In this document: piece by piece, positions 8,739-16,667 of the stretch
Layout: each line of letters begins with the position of its first letter
How positions within the stretch are numbered: the first letter of the stretch is position 1
Source: a virus
Reading direction: 5' to 3' (one strand)
Virus record (IMG/VR): IMGVR_UViG_3300013103_000022
Location: 1-40,903 of that record
DNA: 40,903 bases
The notes under the pieces: model-generated
Seen by the model: the letters and a program-made list of their open reading frames with translations, nothing else
What the model was told of the DNA's origin: nothing
Databases searched by the model: none
Translations under genes and position numbers: made by a program

Positions 8739-8946
8739 TTATAAATCCAGTTCAATACTTCTAACAGTTACATCATTGTTTTATATTTATTTCTTTTTAT
8801 AATATACCATCGGTTAAATAGTATTTTTCATATACATCAACCATTACATTTAAAATATCTTACAGTTCGCCACCTTCAAACGTGTTTAATAAATACTTAG
8901 TATATTAATACACATCACACTCTACTACATTTTCTAAAATTGTCAT
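8739..8946 (-). pseudogene. Decayed RCC1 gene stub (paralogue of 10508-12157)
   Basis: Reading the minus strand from ATG at 8946 gives MTILENVVECDVY, stop, YTKYLLNTFEGGEL, stop, DILNVMVDVYEKYYLTDG. This aligns with the N-terminus of the 549-aa protein (MTILEKVAECDTC, LLNMSEGDEL, DVLNAMIDVDEKYHLTDD). After a large internal deletion the sequence resumes as NDVTVRSIELDL and a stop, identical to the last 12 residues of that protein, followed by the same hairpin. About 1.45 kb of repeats is missing and there are two in-frame stops. It also fills most of the 8671-8957 gap. Confidence 0.85.
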
Positions 8947-8957
8947 ACTAAATTACA

Positions 8958-10433
8958 CTATGCGATGGTTATTGAATAACCAGGCGTTGGTGTTTTTAAT
9001 AATAAATTAGATTCTGTTAATGAAACTATAGGGTCACGATGACCTAGTCCTAATTCACCATTAGGATTATACCCACATACTAATGTACTACCATCTTCTT
9101 TAATTATAAAAGTACTCATTCCATTAGAAATTACATGTTTAACATTCGTAATACCAGTAGCTGTAAGAGTTGAAATATAATCATCCTCGGTTACATGTCC
9201 AATACTTAAAAGCCCGTTATAACCACATGACCATAAACTAGAATCTTTCATCAATGCTAGTGTTCCAGCAGCCGTTAAATAAACTTTTTTTACATTTAAA
9301 TTATCATAATGAACAAGTTCTTTAAAAGTGTAAACAATGTCATCATCATCACCAACTCCTAATGAACCATAATCATTATATCCAGTAGCAAAAATTCTAT
9401 TTTCAGAAGTTACTAACAATGATATTCCATTAGCCGTTAAAATTGTTGCTACATCATCAACGTTAATTAAAGTTGGAGATGCTATAAATTCTTGGACACC
9501 TGAACCCAGTTGACCAGACTCGTTATTACCCCATGTGTATAATTTACCATCATTACATAATGCTAAAATAGCCCATTCACACGAGCTAATTAATTTTACA
9601 TTTGAAATATTTACTTTGGTAAATACATTAACATCATCATAATCACCTAGACCTAATTGACCATTGTCATTACGTCCAGTAGAATATACATCACCGTTTT
9701 TTAAAACAGCTATAGATGTACCATCTGCATAGTAAACTTCTTTAACGTTACTTAATCCAAGAAATTCTTCTTCCATTACATTAACATTATGACCCAAGCC
9801 TAATTGACCATCTGAATTTACACCAATCCCCCACAGCGTATTATCATTTTTAATTAATAATAATGTTGGTTCAGAAACTCCATTACCACTAATATCTTTT
9901 ACATCATCAAATGTATTAACAATAATTAAACCATCTTCTTCATCGTCAAATACGTATTTTTTACATACTCCATCATTATATAAAACTAAAACACCCTCAT
10001 AAAACGGACATATTCTTTTTACATCATCAAAGCTACTTATTTCAAGATAGTCTAAATCAATGTCCCGATGGGCAGGTATGCTATTACCAACCTCGTTTAA
10101 TAGTAATTGACCATACTCGTTATCACCGGATGCAATTATTCTACCATCTATAGTTCTTAAAAACGTTGAATCAGTATCTTGTAAATCAACGCGTTCACCA
10201 AGTCTTTTACCATAAATTTCTGAACTTTCTCCATCAGTATTAATTACACCAACTGGTAACCAGTCATCATTAGATGCCATTAATAATGTATTATTTTCAT
10301 CAACACCGTGTACGTTACTTACATTTATAAGATAGTCTAATATCTCACCACGATCGTCATTTGATGACATTGATAACAGCGTTTTCATGTTATTACACGT
10401 TTTACATATTTTAGCTTTTTCTATTAAATTCAT
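8958..10433 (-). CDS. RCC1-repeat protein with CxxC leader domain, 491 aa
   Basis: The leader domain at 1-70 (MNLIEKAKICKTCNNMKTLL, SNDDWLPVGVIN) precedes about seven RCC1 blades with signatures such as GVNSDGQLGLGH, GRNDNGQLGLGD, WGNNESGQLGSG, GYNDYGSLGVGD and CGYNPNGELGLGH. Seven blades is the classical RCC1 propeller size. No catalytic motif, signal peptide or membrane segment is visible. The start ATG has AAAAGGT. It is the B-type partner of an ancestral B-A gene pair; the A-type partner downstream survives only as the stub at 8739. A fibre or host-binding role is plausible from its position among virion-like genes. Confidence 0.85.
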   Translation of the reverse strand: MNLIEKAKICKTCNNMKTLLSMSSNDDRGEILDYLINVSNVHGVDENNTLLMASNDDWLPVGVINTDGESSEIYGKRLGERVDLQDTDSTFLRTIDGRIIASGDNEYGQLLLNEVGNSIPAHRDIDLDYLEISSFDDVKRICPFYEGVLVLYNDGVCKKYVFDDEEDGLIIVNTFDDVKDISGNGVSEPTLLLIKNDNTLWGIGVNSDGQLGLGHNVNVMEEEFLGLSNVKEVYYADGTSIAVLKNGDVYSTGRNDNGQLGLGDYDDVNVFTKVNISNVKLISSCEWAILALCNDGKLYTWGNNESGQLGSGVQEFIASPTLINVDDVATILTANGISLLVTSENRIFATGYNDYGSLGVGDDDDIVYTFKELVHYDNLNVKKVYLTAAGTLALMKDSSLWSCGYNGLLSIGHVTEDDYISTLTATGITNVKHVISNGMSTFIIKEDGSTLVCGYNPNGELGLGHRDPIVSLTESNLLLKTPTPGYSITIA

Positions 10434-10477
10434 AATTTTATTACCTTTTATTATTTATTTTATTCATTAAAAGATAT

Positions 10478-10502
10478 ATACAGTAGTCTAAGACTACTGT
10501 AT
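10478..10502. terminator. Hairpin terminator, CAGTAGTC family
   Basis: ATACAGTAGTCT / AGACTACTGTAT stem directly after the stop of the 549-aa RCC1 gene (10508, minus), with the same flanks as 8709-8733. Confidence 0.75.
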
Positions 10503-10507
10503 GTGTT

Positions 10508-12157
10508 TTATAAATCCAGTTCAATACTTCTAACAGTTACATCATTGTTTTTGATATATTTACCAGTACTAGTAAAACTGGTTACTTCATCAAAATTACT
10601 AACACCACACTGACCATTATAGTTCGCACCGGCAGTATGTAGTAATCTATCTTTTATTAAAAACGTAGTATTAAAACAACTAATTACTGTATCATTACTA
10701 GACACGTTAAAACCAGTATGAGTTAAAGTCGGATTTTTAGTACTAATAGCATTAATACCTAACTCACCATCATCATCACCACCAGCAGATAATAAATCAC
10801 CATCCTCGTTAATAACGTATATTGCCGACGGAGTTACAAAAAAATCGCTCACATTTTCCAATGGATGTTTAATTAAATTAACACTTTCATCTAAGTTACC
10901 CAATCCTAGTTGACCAAATTTATTATAACCAGCTACCCAAAAATCATTTTCATTAGTAATAAAATATGTAGTAAACATACCTGGACAAAATTTTTTCATG
11001 TTTTTAACGTTTAATCCACTATTTATAAATGTTTTAACATAATCATCATTGTTGTTAAGATCTACATTACTAACACCAGTGATACCACCGGCATTAATTC
11101 CTGATACATGAATACTACCATCATCTGTTATTATATACACCACGGCTGGCATGGTTAATGACGTTTTTATTTCTTTAATATTATCAATATTAATTTTAAC
11201 ATACGATAAAACATCATCACAATTACCTGTTCCTAACCCTCCTGCTTGATTCCACCCTGTAACCCATACAGTATTATCATTCTTAATAATTATACTAACA
11301 GGATTCATTATGACATCTTTATTAAAAAATAAAGTTTTCACATTAGACATTCCAGTATAGGTAAATGTATTTCTACTAACAGTATCACCTAGTCCTAAAG
11401 CACCATAATCATTAAATCCTACACTCCAAACTGTATCATCGTTTTTTAATACAGTAGTACTTCCCGTGTTAGTAATAACTTCCTTTACATTAGACATTCC
11501 AGTATCAGTAAGTACATTTCTATTTACAACATCACCTAATCCCAGTTGACCGGATTGGTTATAACCACATGTCCAAATAGTACCGTCATTTTTTAAAATA
11601 ATAATAACACCATAATTTAATATCACTTCTTTAACATTAGATACAATTAGTTCTGTAAACTCGATAACATTATCACTATGACCTAAACCCAATTCACCAT
11701 AAACATTTTTACCAGTGACATAAATTCTATTATCATTAGTAACAACTAATGTAGAATGACTAATGTCAAACATTACATTTTTAACATTAGTAATACCGGT
11801 GTCAGTATACTCATTTCTATCAACAGTATCACCTAATCCCAGTTCACCATAACCGTTGGACCCTACTGCAAGTAATTTATCATCTTCGTCTATGATAAAT
11901 GAATATGGTATTCCACCTTTAACAAATATACTATCTTGACAATTACCGGGAGTGACGTTATCGGTAACGTTACATAATTTACACCAAGTTTCATATTTAT
12001 TTCTCTTATATAACGTATCGTCGGTCAAATGATATTTTTCATCTACATCAATCATTGCATTTAAAACATCTTGCAATTCGTCACCCTCAGACATGTTTAA
12101 TAAATGTTTAGCACCTTGACATGTATCACACTCTGCTACTTTTTCTAAAATTGTCAC
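10508..12157 (-). CDS. RCC1-repeat protein, 549 aa (largest of the cluster)
   Basis: The N-terminal domain at 1-75 (MTILEKVAECDTCQGAKHLL, then YHLTDDTLYKRN and WCKLCNVTDN) carries two CxxC pairs and is a diverged form of the leader domain in the 491-aa and 208-aa paralogues. About nine RCC1 blades follow; the clearest are GSNGYGELGLGD, GKNVYGELGLGH, GYNQSGQLGLGD, GFNDYGALGLGD and GYNKFGQLGLGN. Later blades are more worn (GINAGGITGVS, GANYNGQCGVS). The start codon is GTG with AAAAGGA upstream. Upstream lies a decayed B-type gene stub; the hairpin at 10478 ends the unit. The function is inferred only from repeats and context. Confidence 0.85.
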   Translation of the reverse strand: MTILEKVAECDTCQGAKHLLNMSEGDELQDVLNAMIDVDEKYHLTDDTLYKRNKYETWCKLCNVTDNVTPGNCQDSIFVKGGIPYSFIIDEDDKLLAVGSNGYGELGLGDTVDRNEYTDTGITNVKNVMFDISHSTLVVTNDNRIYVTGKNVYGELGLGHSDNVIEFTELIVSNVKEVILNYGVIIILKNDGTIWTCGYNQSGQLGLGDVVNRNVLTDTGMSNVKEVITNTGSTTVLKNDDTVWSVGFNDYGALGLGDTVSRNTFTYTGMSNVKTLFFNKDVIMNPVSIIIKNDNTVWVTGWNQAGGLGTGNCDDVLSYVKINIDNIKEIKTSLTMPAVVYIITDDGSIHVSGINAGGITGVSNVDLNNNDDYVKTFINSGLNVKNMKKFCPGMFTTYFITNENDFWVAGYNKFGQLGLGNLDESVNLIKHPLENVSDFFVTPSAIYVINEDGDLLSAGGDDDGELGINAISTKNPTLTHTGFNVSSNDTVISCFNTTFLIKDRLLHTAGANYNGQCGVSNFDEVTSFTSTGKYIKNNDVTVRSIELDL

Positions 12158-12168
12158 ATTAAATCCTT

Positions 12169-12266
12169 TTATTTAATACATAATAAATAATTAGATTCTG
12201 TCAACGAAATAATCTCATTATCAAACCTAGTTTATCACATAAATTTACTTTTTTTATTAAATTCAT
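12169..12266 (-). pseudogene. Decayed RCC1 gene stub (paralogue of 8958-10433)
   Basis: On the minus strand, ATG at 12266 starts MNLIKKVNLCDK, matching MNLIEKAKICKT of the 491-aa gene, and has the same AAAAGGGTAATAAAATT leader. After an internal deletion of about 1.4 kb a second frame reads EIISLTESNYLLCIK, matching PIVSLTESNLLLK near that protein's C-terminus. The remnant links the cupin gene to the intact 549-aa gene. Confidence 0.8.
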
Positions 12267-12285
12267 AATTTTATTACCCTTTTAT

Positions 12286-12756
12286 TCATTTATTCATTAA
12301 CACTTCATCAGGCATCCCGTTTTCTTCTTCAAACTTATTAACAATTTTCATCCAATCATCATCTTTCGCGTAATCACTATCAACGACTTCATCGTTTTCG
12401 TTTCTAATAGCTTGAATACAGTAACCAAGAGTATCATCTTCTAAAGCTATAATATCATGATAATGTTCTTTAGGTACTTTAATCCACGCAGGGGCTTTAT
12501 ACTCACCTACATAAATAGCAACATGTTTATTTTTTGGATCATAAACACTAATTCTAATTGAACCTTTAGCTAAAAAATGTAAATGATCAAACTCATGTTT
12601 ATGACCTCTTTTAATTTGACCTGCTTCATCAAATGATAACTCTCTAGTCCATATATTACCATACGTTTTCATAGCCGTTTCACATTTAGGTTGTGGTTTA
12701 CCACCAACTCTTCTAGCTACGCTTTTATTTATAATTTTATGTTTTTTTTCCACCAT
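12286..12756 (-). CDS. Cupin-fold protein, 156 aa
   Basis: A single cupin barrel is visible. The first cupin motif is GHKHEFDHLHFLAKGSI (about residues 50-67) with three histidines and a glutamate suitable for metal binding. The second is VPKEHYHDIIALEDDT (about 94-109) with His-x-His. The N-terminus is basic (KKHKIINKSVARR). Cupins range from metal-dependent enzymes to sugar-binding or isomerase folds, and the substrate cannot be told from sequence. It heads the minus-strand RCC1/virion cluster. Its last codons (MNK, TGA) overlap the leader-like sequence of the next, decayed gene. The ribosome site is AAAGGAATT before the ATG. Confidence 0.8.
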   Translation of the reverse strand: MVEKKHKIINKSVARRVGGKPQPKCETAMKTYGNIWTRELSFDEAGQIKRGHKHEFDHLHFLAKGSIRISVYDPKNKHVAIYVGEYKAPAWIKVPKEHYHDIIALEDDTLGYCIQAIRNENDEVVDSDYAKDDDWMKIVNKFEEENGMPDEVLMNK

Positions 12757-13055
12757 AATTCCTTTAGTAAATATTTATTTTAAAAACTAATAATGTTTTC
12801 ATTTATACATTTATATATAAATTTTTATTTAACTAGTTTTATTTTATTATTAAATGAGATGTTGTTGACATTGTCTTAATAATAAAACTAATACACTATA
12901 GTCATTAATTGTAATAATATGACATTTTCCAATTTAACAAAAAAAGATTTTTTATCCTTTCCTGGCCTCCTTCATGTAATTTTAAAATACCTTTTTTCTA
13001 CTAAAATTTTAGACTCCTCCTGGTGTTTAACAGCATCTCAATTAAAAAAAAACTA
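12757..13055. other. Gene-free intergenic stretch
   Basis: No ORF with a ribosome site is visible on either strand. It is AT-rich, with a C/T-rich patch at 12957-12973 and a possible but weak host-like promoter on the plus strand (TTGACA, 18 bases, TAATAC, about 12854-12883). The minus strand next to the cupin gene holds AAAACATTATTAG, which might be a late phage promoter. Nothing here is firm. Confidence 0.4.
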
Positions 13056-13085
13056 CATACATAGTAGCATATGCTACTATGTATG
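13056..13085 (-). terminator. Perfect 30-base palindromic terminator
   Basis: Stem half CATACATAGTAGCAT, fully self-complementary, followed in the minus direction by GTAG and a run of nine T. It ends the minus-strand unit 13935-13077, whose stop codon (TAG) lies inside the stem. Confidence 0.8.
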
Positions 13086-13658
13086 ATCCATATTTTCTAT
13101 TATATCGATATCACCAACTGTCCAAATATCACCATTAAACTTAATAACCTGTTTAAGTTTATTACCATCCTTGTCAACACCTGTCCATCTTAGTACAGCA
13201 TTACCAGTAACCTCTAATAAAGGTGACGGAGATATGTAAATATCATCACCTCTGACTTTACCGGAAAAACCAACTCCAAGTTCTAATACATTTTTAGATA
13301 CCTCATACTTAACATCCTTATAAAAATTATTAGGAATATTCCACAATACTATGTAATCATTAGTATGTTCATCTATATTATCAGAATCTAAATAATACAT
13401 ACCATTACCTCTACCATCGATGATTTGTTTACCATTTCTTTTTATTGGTAATAGTATATAGTTATCATCTATTAATTCTACCTTGTCTTCATCATCATTA
13501 ACCTTATGAAGTCTATTTGACACACCAAGTGTGTATGCCCAAAATCCTGATTGATGTGATCCATGTCTAACGTTATGATATTTAGCATTACTCTTAGACG
13601 TAATGACAACTGTTTTTACCTTCTTAAGACCCTGTGATCCCAACGAAATTATTTTCAT
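13077..13658 (-). CDS. Hypothetical protein, 193 aa
   Basis: Not recognised. It is a mixed-charge protein with predicted beta strands (VKTVVITSKSN, NDYIVLWNIPN, DDIYISPSPLLEVTGNAVLRW) and several Gly-rich turns, which look like a compact beta-rich domain. No catalytic motif, signal or membrane segment is seen. The ATG has TAGGAG ten bases upstream. It is downstream of the 78-aa gene on the same strand (40-base gap) and may share its transcript. A minor virion protein or DNA-metabolism accessory are both possible; nothing decides. Confidence 0.7.
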   Translation of the reverse strand: MKIISLGSQGLKKVKTVVITSKSNAKYHNVRHGSHQSGFWAYTLGVSNRLHKVNDDEDKVELIDDNYILLPIKRNGKQIIDGRGNGMYYLDSDNIDEHTNDYIVLWNIPNNFYKDVKYEVSKNVLELGVGFSGKVRGDDIYISPSPLLEVTGNAVLRWTGVDKDGNKLKQVIKFNGDIWTVGDIDIIENMDHT

Positions 13659-13698
13659 TTCTTTTCTCCTAAAAATTTAAAAATTATAAAACTAGTGC

Positions 13699-13935
13699 TT
13701 AATTTACATTATCGTATTTTTTAAGAAGTTTTCTATATGCTTTATAAAAAACTAAATTCTTATTAATACTCATTTCAAAAATTACACCATTTGTAACTAT
13801 GGTATGACGCTCTCTATTTTTAACACGTTCATCTATATCAATTGAATCATCAATTGAAATTTCTATATTTTTAATAAAACTTCTATCCTTATCCAGTAAT
13901 CTTTTGGATATCATCATTGGTAAGTATACTAACAT
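13699..13935 (-). CDS. Hypothetical protein, 78 aa
   Basis: Not recognised. It is small and charged, with an acidic centre (ISIDDSIDIDERVKNRE) and a basic C-terminal helix (YKAYRKLLKKYD). The ATG is preceded by TAAGGAAAAAA. It is divergent from the plus-strand gene at 14033. The shared intergenic region contains a 28-base perfect palindrome overlapping the promoter motif, so both genes may be driven from the same site. Confidence 0.65.
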   Translation of the reverse strand: MLVYLPMMISKRLLDKDRSFIKNIEISIDDSIDIDERVKNRERHTIVTNGVIFEMSINKNLVFYKAYRKLLKKYDNVN

Positions 13936-13981
13936 TTTTTTCCTTATGTGATTTTTTTATACATCATGTTAATGAATGTTT

Positions 13982-14016
13982 TATAATAATATATGCATAT
14001 ATTATTATAGGGTATT
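13982..14016. promoter_or_regulatory. Promoter-like motif embedded in a 28-base palindrome
   Basis: TATAATAATATATG / CATATATTATTATA is a perfect palindrome (13982-14009). Its right half plus GGGTA forms the family promoter motif TGCATATATTATTATAGGG. It lies between the divergent genes at 13935 (minus) and 14033 (plus), so bidirectional initiation or operator function is possible. Confidence 0.6.
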
Positions 14017-14032
14017 AATATAAAGGAAAAAA

Positions 14033-14302
14033 ATGATTACAATACATTACGATTTTACAAACGGAACTGAAGTTAGTTATTTAGAAGGATTAAAATTAGA
14101 AGATGATTTTACAACTTGCTGTACAAACTTCTTTTCCTTTAATAATGATAAAGATGTAATCGTTATTAAAAAGAATGGTGACTATATTATTAAAAATGAT
14201 TTACTTAAATTTAATAATGGTTACATTTTAAAAGAAATGCGTATAACTCATAACATAGAAAACATGTTAAACACTGGAAGCTTTACATGGAAAAATGAAT
14301 AG
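14033..14302 (+). CDS. Hypothetical protein, 89 aa
   Basis: Not recognised. It is a small acidic-basic mixed protein with short beta-prone stretches (MITIHYDFTNGTEV, KDVIVIKKNGDYII). The ATG is preceded by AAAGGAAAAA. A single-gene unit runs from the palindromic promoter at 13982 to the hairpin at 14307, which it shares with the convergent recJ gene. It is likely an early or middle gene by promoter type; no function can be assigned. Confidence 0.7.
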   Translation: MITIHYDFTNGTEVSYLEGLKLEDDFTTCCTNFFSFNNDKDVIVIKKNGDYIIKNDLLKFNNGYILKEMRITHNIENMLNTGSFTWKNE

Positions 14303-14306
14303 ATAT

Positions 14307-14334
14307 GTTACATCAGCTTTTTAGGCTGATGTAA
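14307..14334. terminator. Bidirectional hairpin terminator
   Basis: TTACATCAGC / GCTGATGTAA stem with a T-rich loop, between the convergent genes 14033 (plus) and recJ (minus). The recJ stop codon lies within the stem. Confidence 0.75.
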
Positions 14335-15802
14335 TATCTTTTACTAGTATCTTTATTTTTTTCTTTTCATAACTTATTGTATAAATTATATTACAATATT
14401 CATCATCCATAAACTTTAATACTCTACTATCAAATGATGGATAAAAGGCATGTAAGTGTTCATAACCATTACTAGGATCTATCTTTAAGATCATGTGACT
14501 TTTATCAGCACCTATCTTAAATGATTTACTAACCCTTACTTTAGATTTTAATAACGGGAAATTCCATGAATTACCAAATGGACCAGCTTTATTAATTTCA
14601 TCAAGAAGTTGCTTAGTTATTAAAGTTGATGGTATATCTAAATCATAATATCTAACTTCCTCTGTCTTTAAAATAACCTTTTGTTCTTTAGTAAATTTTT
14701 CAAACAGTGTTAAGAACTCCACTAACTTATCAGGTTTAATACTTAATCCAGCAGCCATTTTATGCCCACCAGCCTTTATTAAAATATCTGAATTTACTTC
14801 TCTAATCCGTTTAAATATCTTTGTTAAATCAAATCCGTTTAAAATACCTCTACCACTACCAACTAAATTACCTTCCTTATTTTTAGCCAAAGAAAAAATT
14901 GGTTTATTGTACCTCTCACCTATATTACCAGCTATAATTCCATTAACACCCTCTGATTCTTCTGGTAACAATGTTACTAATGTATTATTAAACTTCTTAG
15001 TATATTGCTTAACCTGTTCTACAGCCATTACCATTAATCTATTTTGAAGCTTTTTTCTAGCAGTATTATTTTCCACTAAATCATTTAATAAAAACTTAGA
15101 TCTTTCTAAATCTGAACAGGCCAAGAATTCTGTAGCTAAATGAGCATTACCCATTCTACCAGCGGCATTTAAAATAGGACCTATTAAGAATCCTATCGTA
15201 TTCTCATTAACATGATCTGGTAGGTCAATCATACTTTTAATTGTAATCCAGGGTATATCATTAACCCTATTTAATTCAACCATACCTCTAATTAGAAGAT
15301 GTCTATTAATAGGTGCTCTTAACGACATTTGATCTGTTAAAATTGTATTAGTAACAATTGGTAATAATCTATCTAGATTATCATCTCTAGAAACTTCCCT
15401 ACCGTGAAATTTAAATAACTTATATACCTGTAACATTACTAAATATATAACTGTAGCACCAGATATAAATTTACTTAACTCACAACCATCCTGTTGTGGA
15501 TTAACAAACTCATTTACATTTTTAGGAACCCCTGTTTCTGGTAATATGTGATGGTCAGTTACAATTATATCAATGTTATTATTTTTGATAATTTTAAATC
15601 TATCATCATCGTTTGAACCATGATCAACAGTAATAACTAAACCTACACTATTAATAGAATTTATATCTAATACCCTTTTAACCATTTCACTATTAACACC
15701 ATTACCATATTCTCGTTCATTAGTTATTATATCAACCCTGTCGTCAGGTACTCCAAAATAATCAACCAGTACTCGTTTTGTAAATGCTCCAGATGAAACT
15801 CC
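14321..15802 (-). CDS. recJ: RecJ-like single-strand DNA exonuclease, exon 2
   Basis: This is the main part of a DHH-family 5'-3' ssDNA exonuclease. Exon 2 starts GVSSGAF, completing the DYDADG motif begun in exon 1. Further motifs, in spliced numbering, are VDHGSND (about 143), TDHHILP (DHH at 167-169), ILNAAGRMGNAHLA (typical RecJ motif after the DHH domain), GSGRGILNGFDL, and GGHKMAAGL of the DHHA1 domain. An OB-like C-terminal part follows. Spliced length is about 577 aa, close to bacterial RecJ. It probably acts in phage DNA recombination or repair, or in host DNA breakdown. It ends in a hairpin shared with the 14033 gene. Confidence 0.9.
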   Translation of the reverse strand, partial: GVSSGAFTKRVLVDYFGVPDDRVDIITNEREYGNGVNSEMVKRVLDINSINSVGLVITVDHGSNDDDRFKIIKNNNIDIIVTDHHILPETGVPKNVNEFVNPQQDGCELSKFISGATVIYLVMLQVYKLFKFHGREVSRDDNLDRLLPIVTNTILTDQMSLRAPINRHLLIRGMVELNRVNDIPWITIKSMIDLPDHVNENTIGFLIGPILNAAGRMGNAHLATEFLACSDLERSKFLLNDLVENNTARKKLQNRLMVMAVEQVKQYTKKFNNTLVTLLPEESEGVNGIIAGNIGERYNKPIFSLAKNKEGNLVGSGRGILNGFDLTKIFKRIREVNSDILIKAGGHKMAAGLSIKPDKLVEFLTLFEKFTKEQKVILKTEEVRYYDLDIPSTLITKQLLDEINKAGPFGNSWNFPLLKSKVRVSKSFKIGADKSHMILKIDPSNGYEHLHAFYPSFDSRVLKFMDDEYCNIIYTISYEKKKIKILVKDITSA

Positions 15803-16335
15803 CATTACATTCCAATATACTCGTTGAGGTTATCTCTCTGTATAATGCGATTGGTTTATTTATAATACTACCTGTAAGTAGTATAACCAATCAGCTATGA
15901 CTCTCATCATAGAATAGACTATATCTTCATCTACAGCATTATCCGTTTAGATGTTCTCCACTTCGATTTAAGGGATTATTACCCACTCACTTGAGCCCTA
16001 CTCCCAGCTACGGGATAGTCGTTGAACACATCTCATATCTAAAATAATAGACTTAGAGACTTCGCTGCGTCGGTTGTCCAATTCTAATAGGTTTTTACTA
16101 TTCTCACTACTTCCATTAATGGAGTGAGTATCATACTATATTTCTATATATGAGTAGTACTATTAGACTCTAAGGAGTTTCCCGCAATTCAAAGAAATCG
16201 ATTAGATATTTCTATTCTAATCGGACATACATGTTCTTATGTTATAATTTCTATATTTAAAATTATCATAATATTACCTTTTCATTAACAACTTAATAAA
16301 AAAATAATAATCACTTTCTAAGCACATGCTTGTTT
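15803..16335 (-). ncRNA. Group I intron in recJ (533 nt, no ORF)
   Basis: Minus-strand landmarks are AATTGCGGGAAAC (P4), CCGACGCAGCGAAG, GTTCAACGACTATCCC (P7 5'), AGGGCTCAAGTGAGTGGGT and ATATAGTCT (P7 3', pairing TAGTC with GACTA). P3 can be drawn TTCTT with GAGAA, and P8 begins CATC/GATG. The 5' exon ends GAT and the intron ends in G before GGAGTT. A stop lies six codons into the intron (KQACA, stop). Its 3' region, with the long ATTGGTTA...TAAACCAAT stem and GAGATAACCTCAACG, is almost the same as that of the nrdA intron. Confidence 0.9.
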
Positions 16336-16587
16336 ATCAGCGTCGTAGTCACAGATTATAACTATTAAAGAATCTTTTAAAATATGGTTATGAATTAAAT
16401 TAGCTGCGTTTTTAGAACTCTTTAACTTATCTAAATCAATTATAAAATCATCTTTAACATCTGTCATAGATCTAACCTCTTCAGGTGTATCTACTCTTTG
16501 TGAAAATATATAAGCAGCTATTTTATCATATCCTAATATAATAGCTTCTTTGTAAATTTCATTATTATTTTCTTTAATTTTATACAT
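16336..16587 (-). CDS. recJ: RecJ-like exonuclease, exon 1
   Basis: These are the first 84 codons of the RecJ-like exonuclease. The exon ends VIICDYDAD, the first aspartates of the metal-binding DYDADG motif. The glycine and the rest of the motif come from exon 2 at 15802. Thus the intron splits motif I of the active site exactly between GAT (Asp) and GGA (Gly). The start ATG at 16587 has AGGAG five bases upstream. The gene is divergent from the 353-aa gene at 16668. Confidence 0.88.
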
Positions 16588-16600
16588 AGTTAACTCCTCT

Positions 16601-16625
16601 TAATATATTATTATCAAATATATTA
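16601..16625. promoter_or_regulatory. Inverted repeat in divergent promoter region
   Basis: TAATATATT / AATATATTA, a perfect 9-bp inverted repeat with a 7-base spacer in the 80-base gap between recJ (minus) and the 16668 gene (plus). Each arm resembles the TATATTA core of the family promoter, so it may be a bidirectional promoter or an operator. Confidence 0.4.
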
Positions 16626-16667
16626 GTAGTGAGTAATTATTAAATGATTAATAAAAAGGATAGAAAT

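Noticed and set aside
7267-12157. RCC1 genes as eukaryotic contamination
   Set aside because: They share ribosome sites, terminators and base composition with neighbouring phage genes and lack introns of eukaryotic type.
12854-12883. Host sigma-A promoter TTGACA-18-TAATAC
   Set aside because: It faces away from any plus-strand gene within 1 kb, and such AT-rich DNA gives this match by chance.
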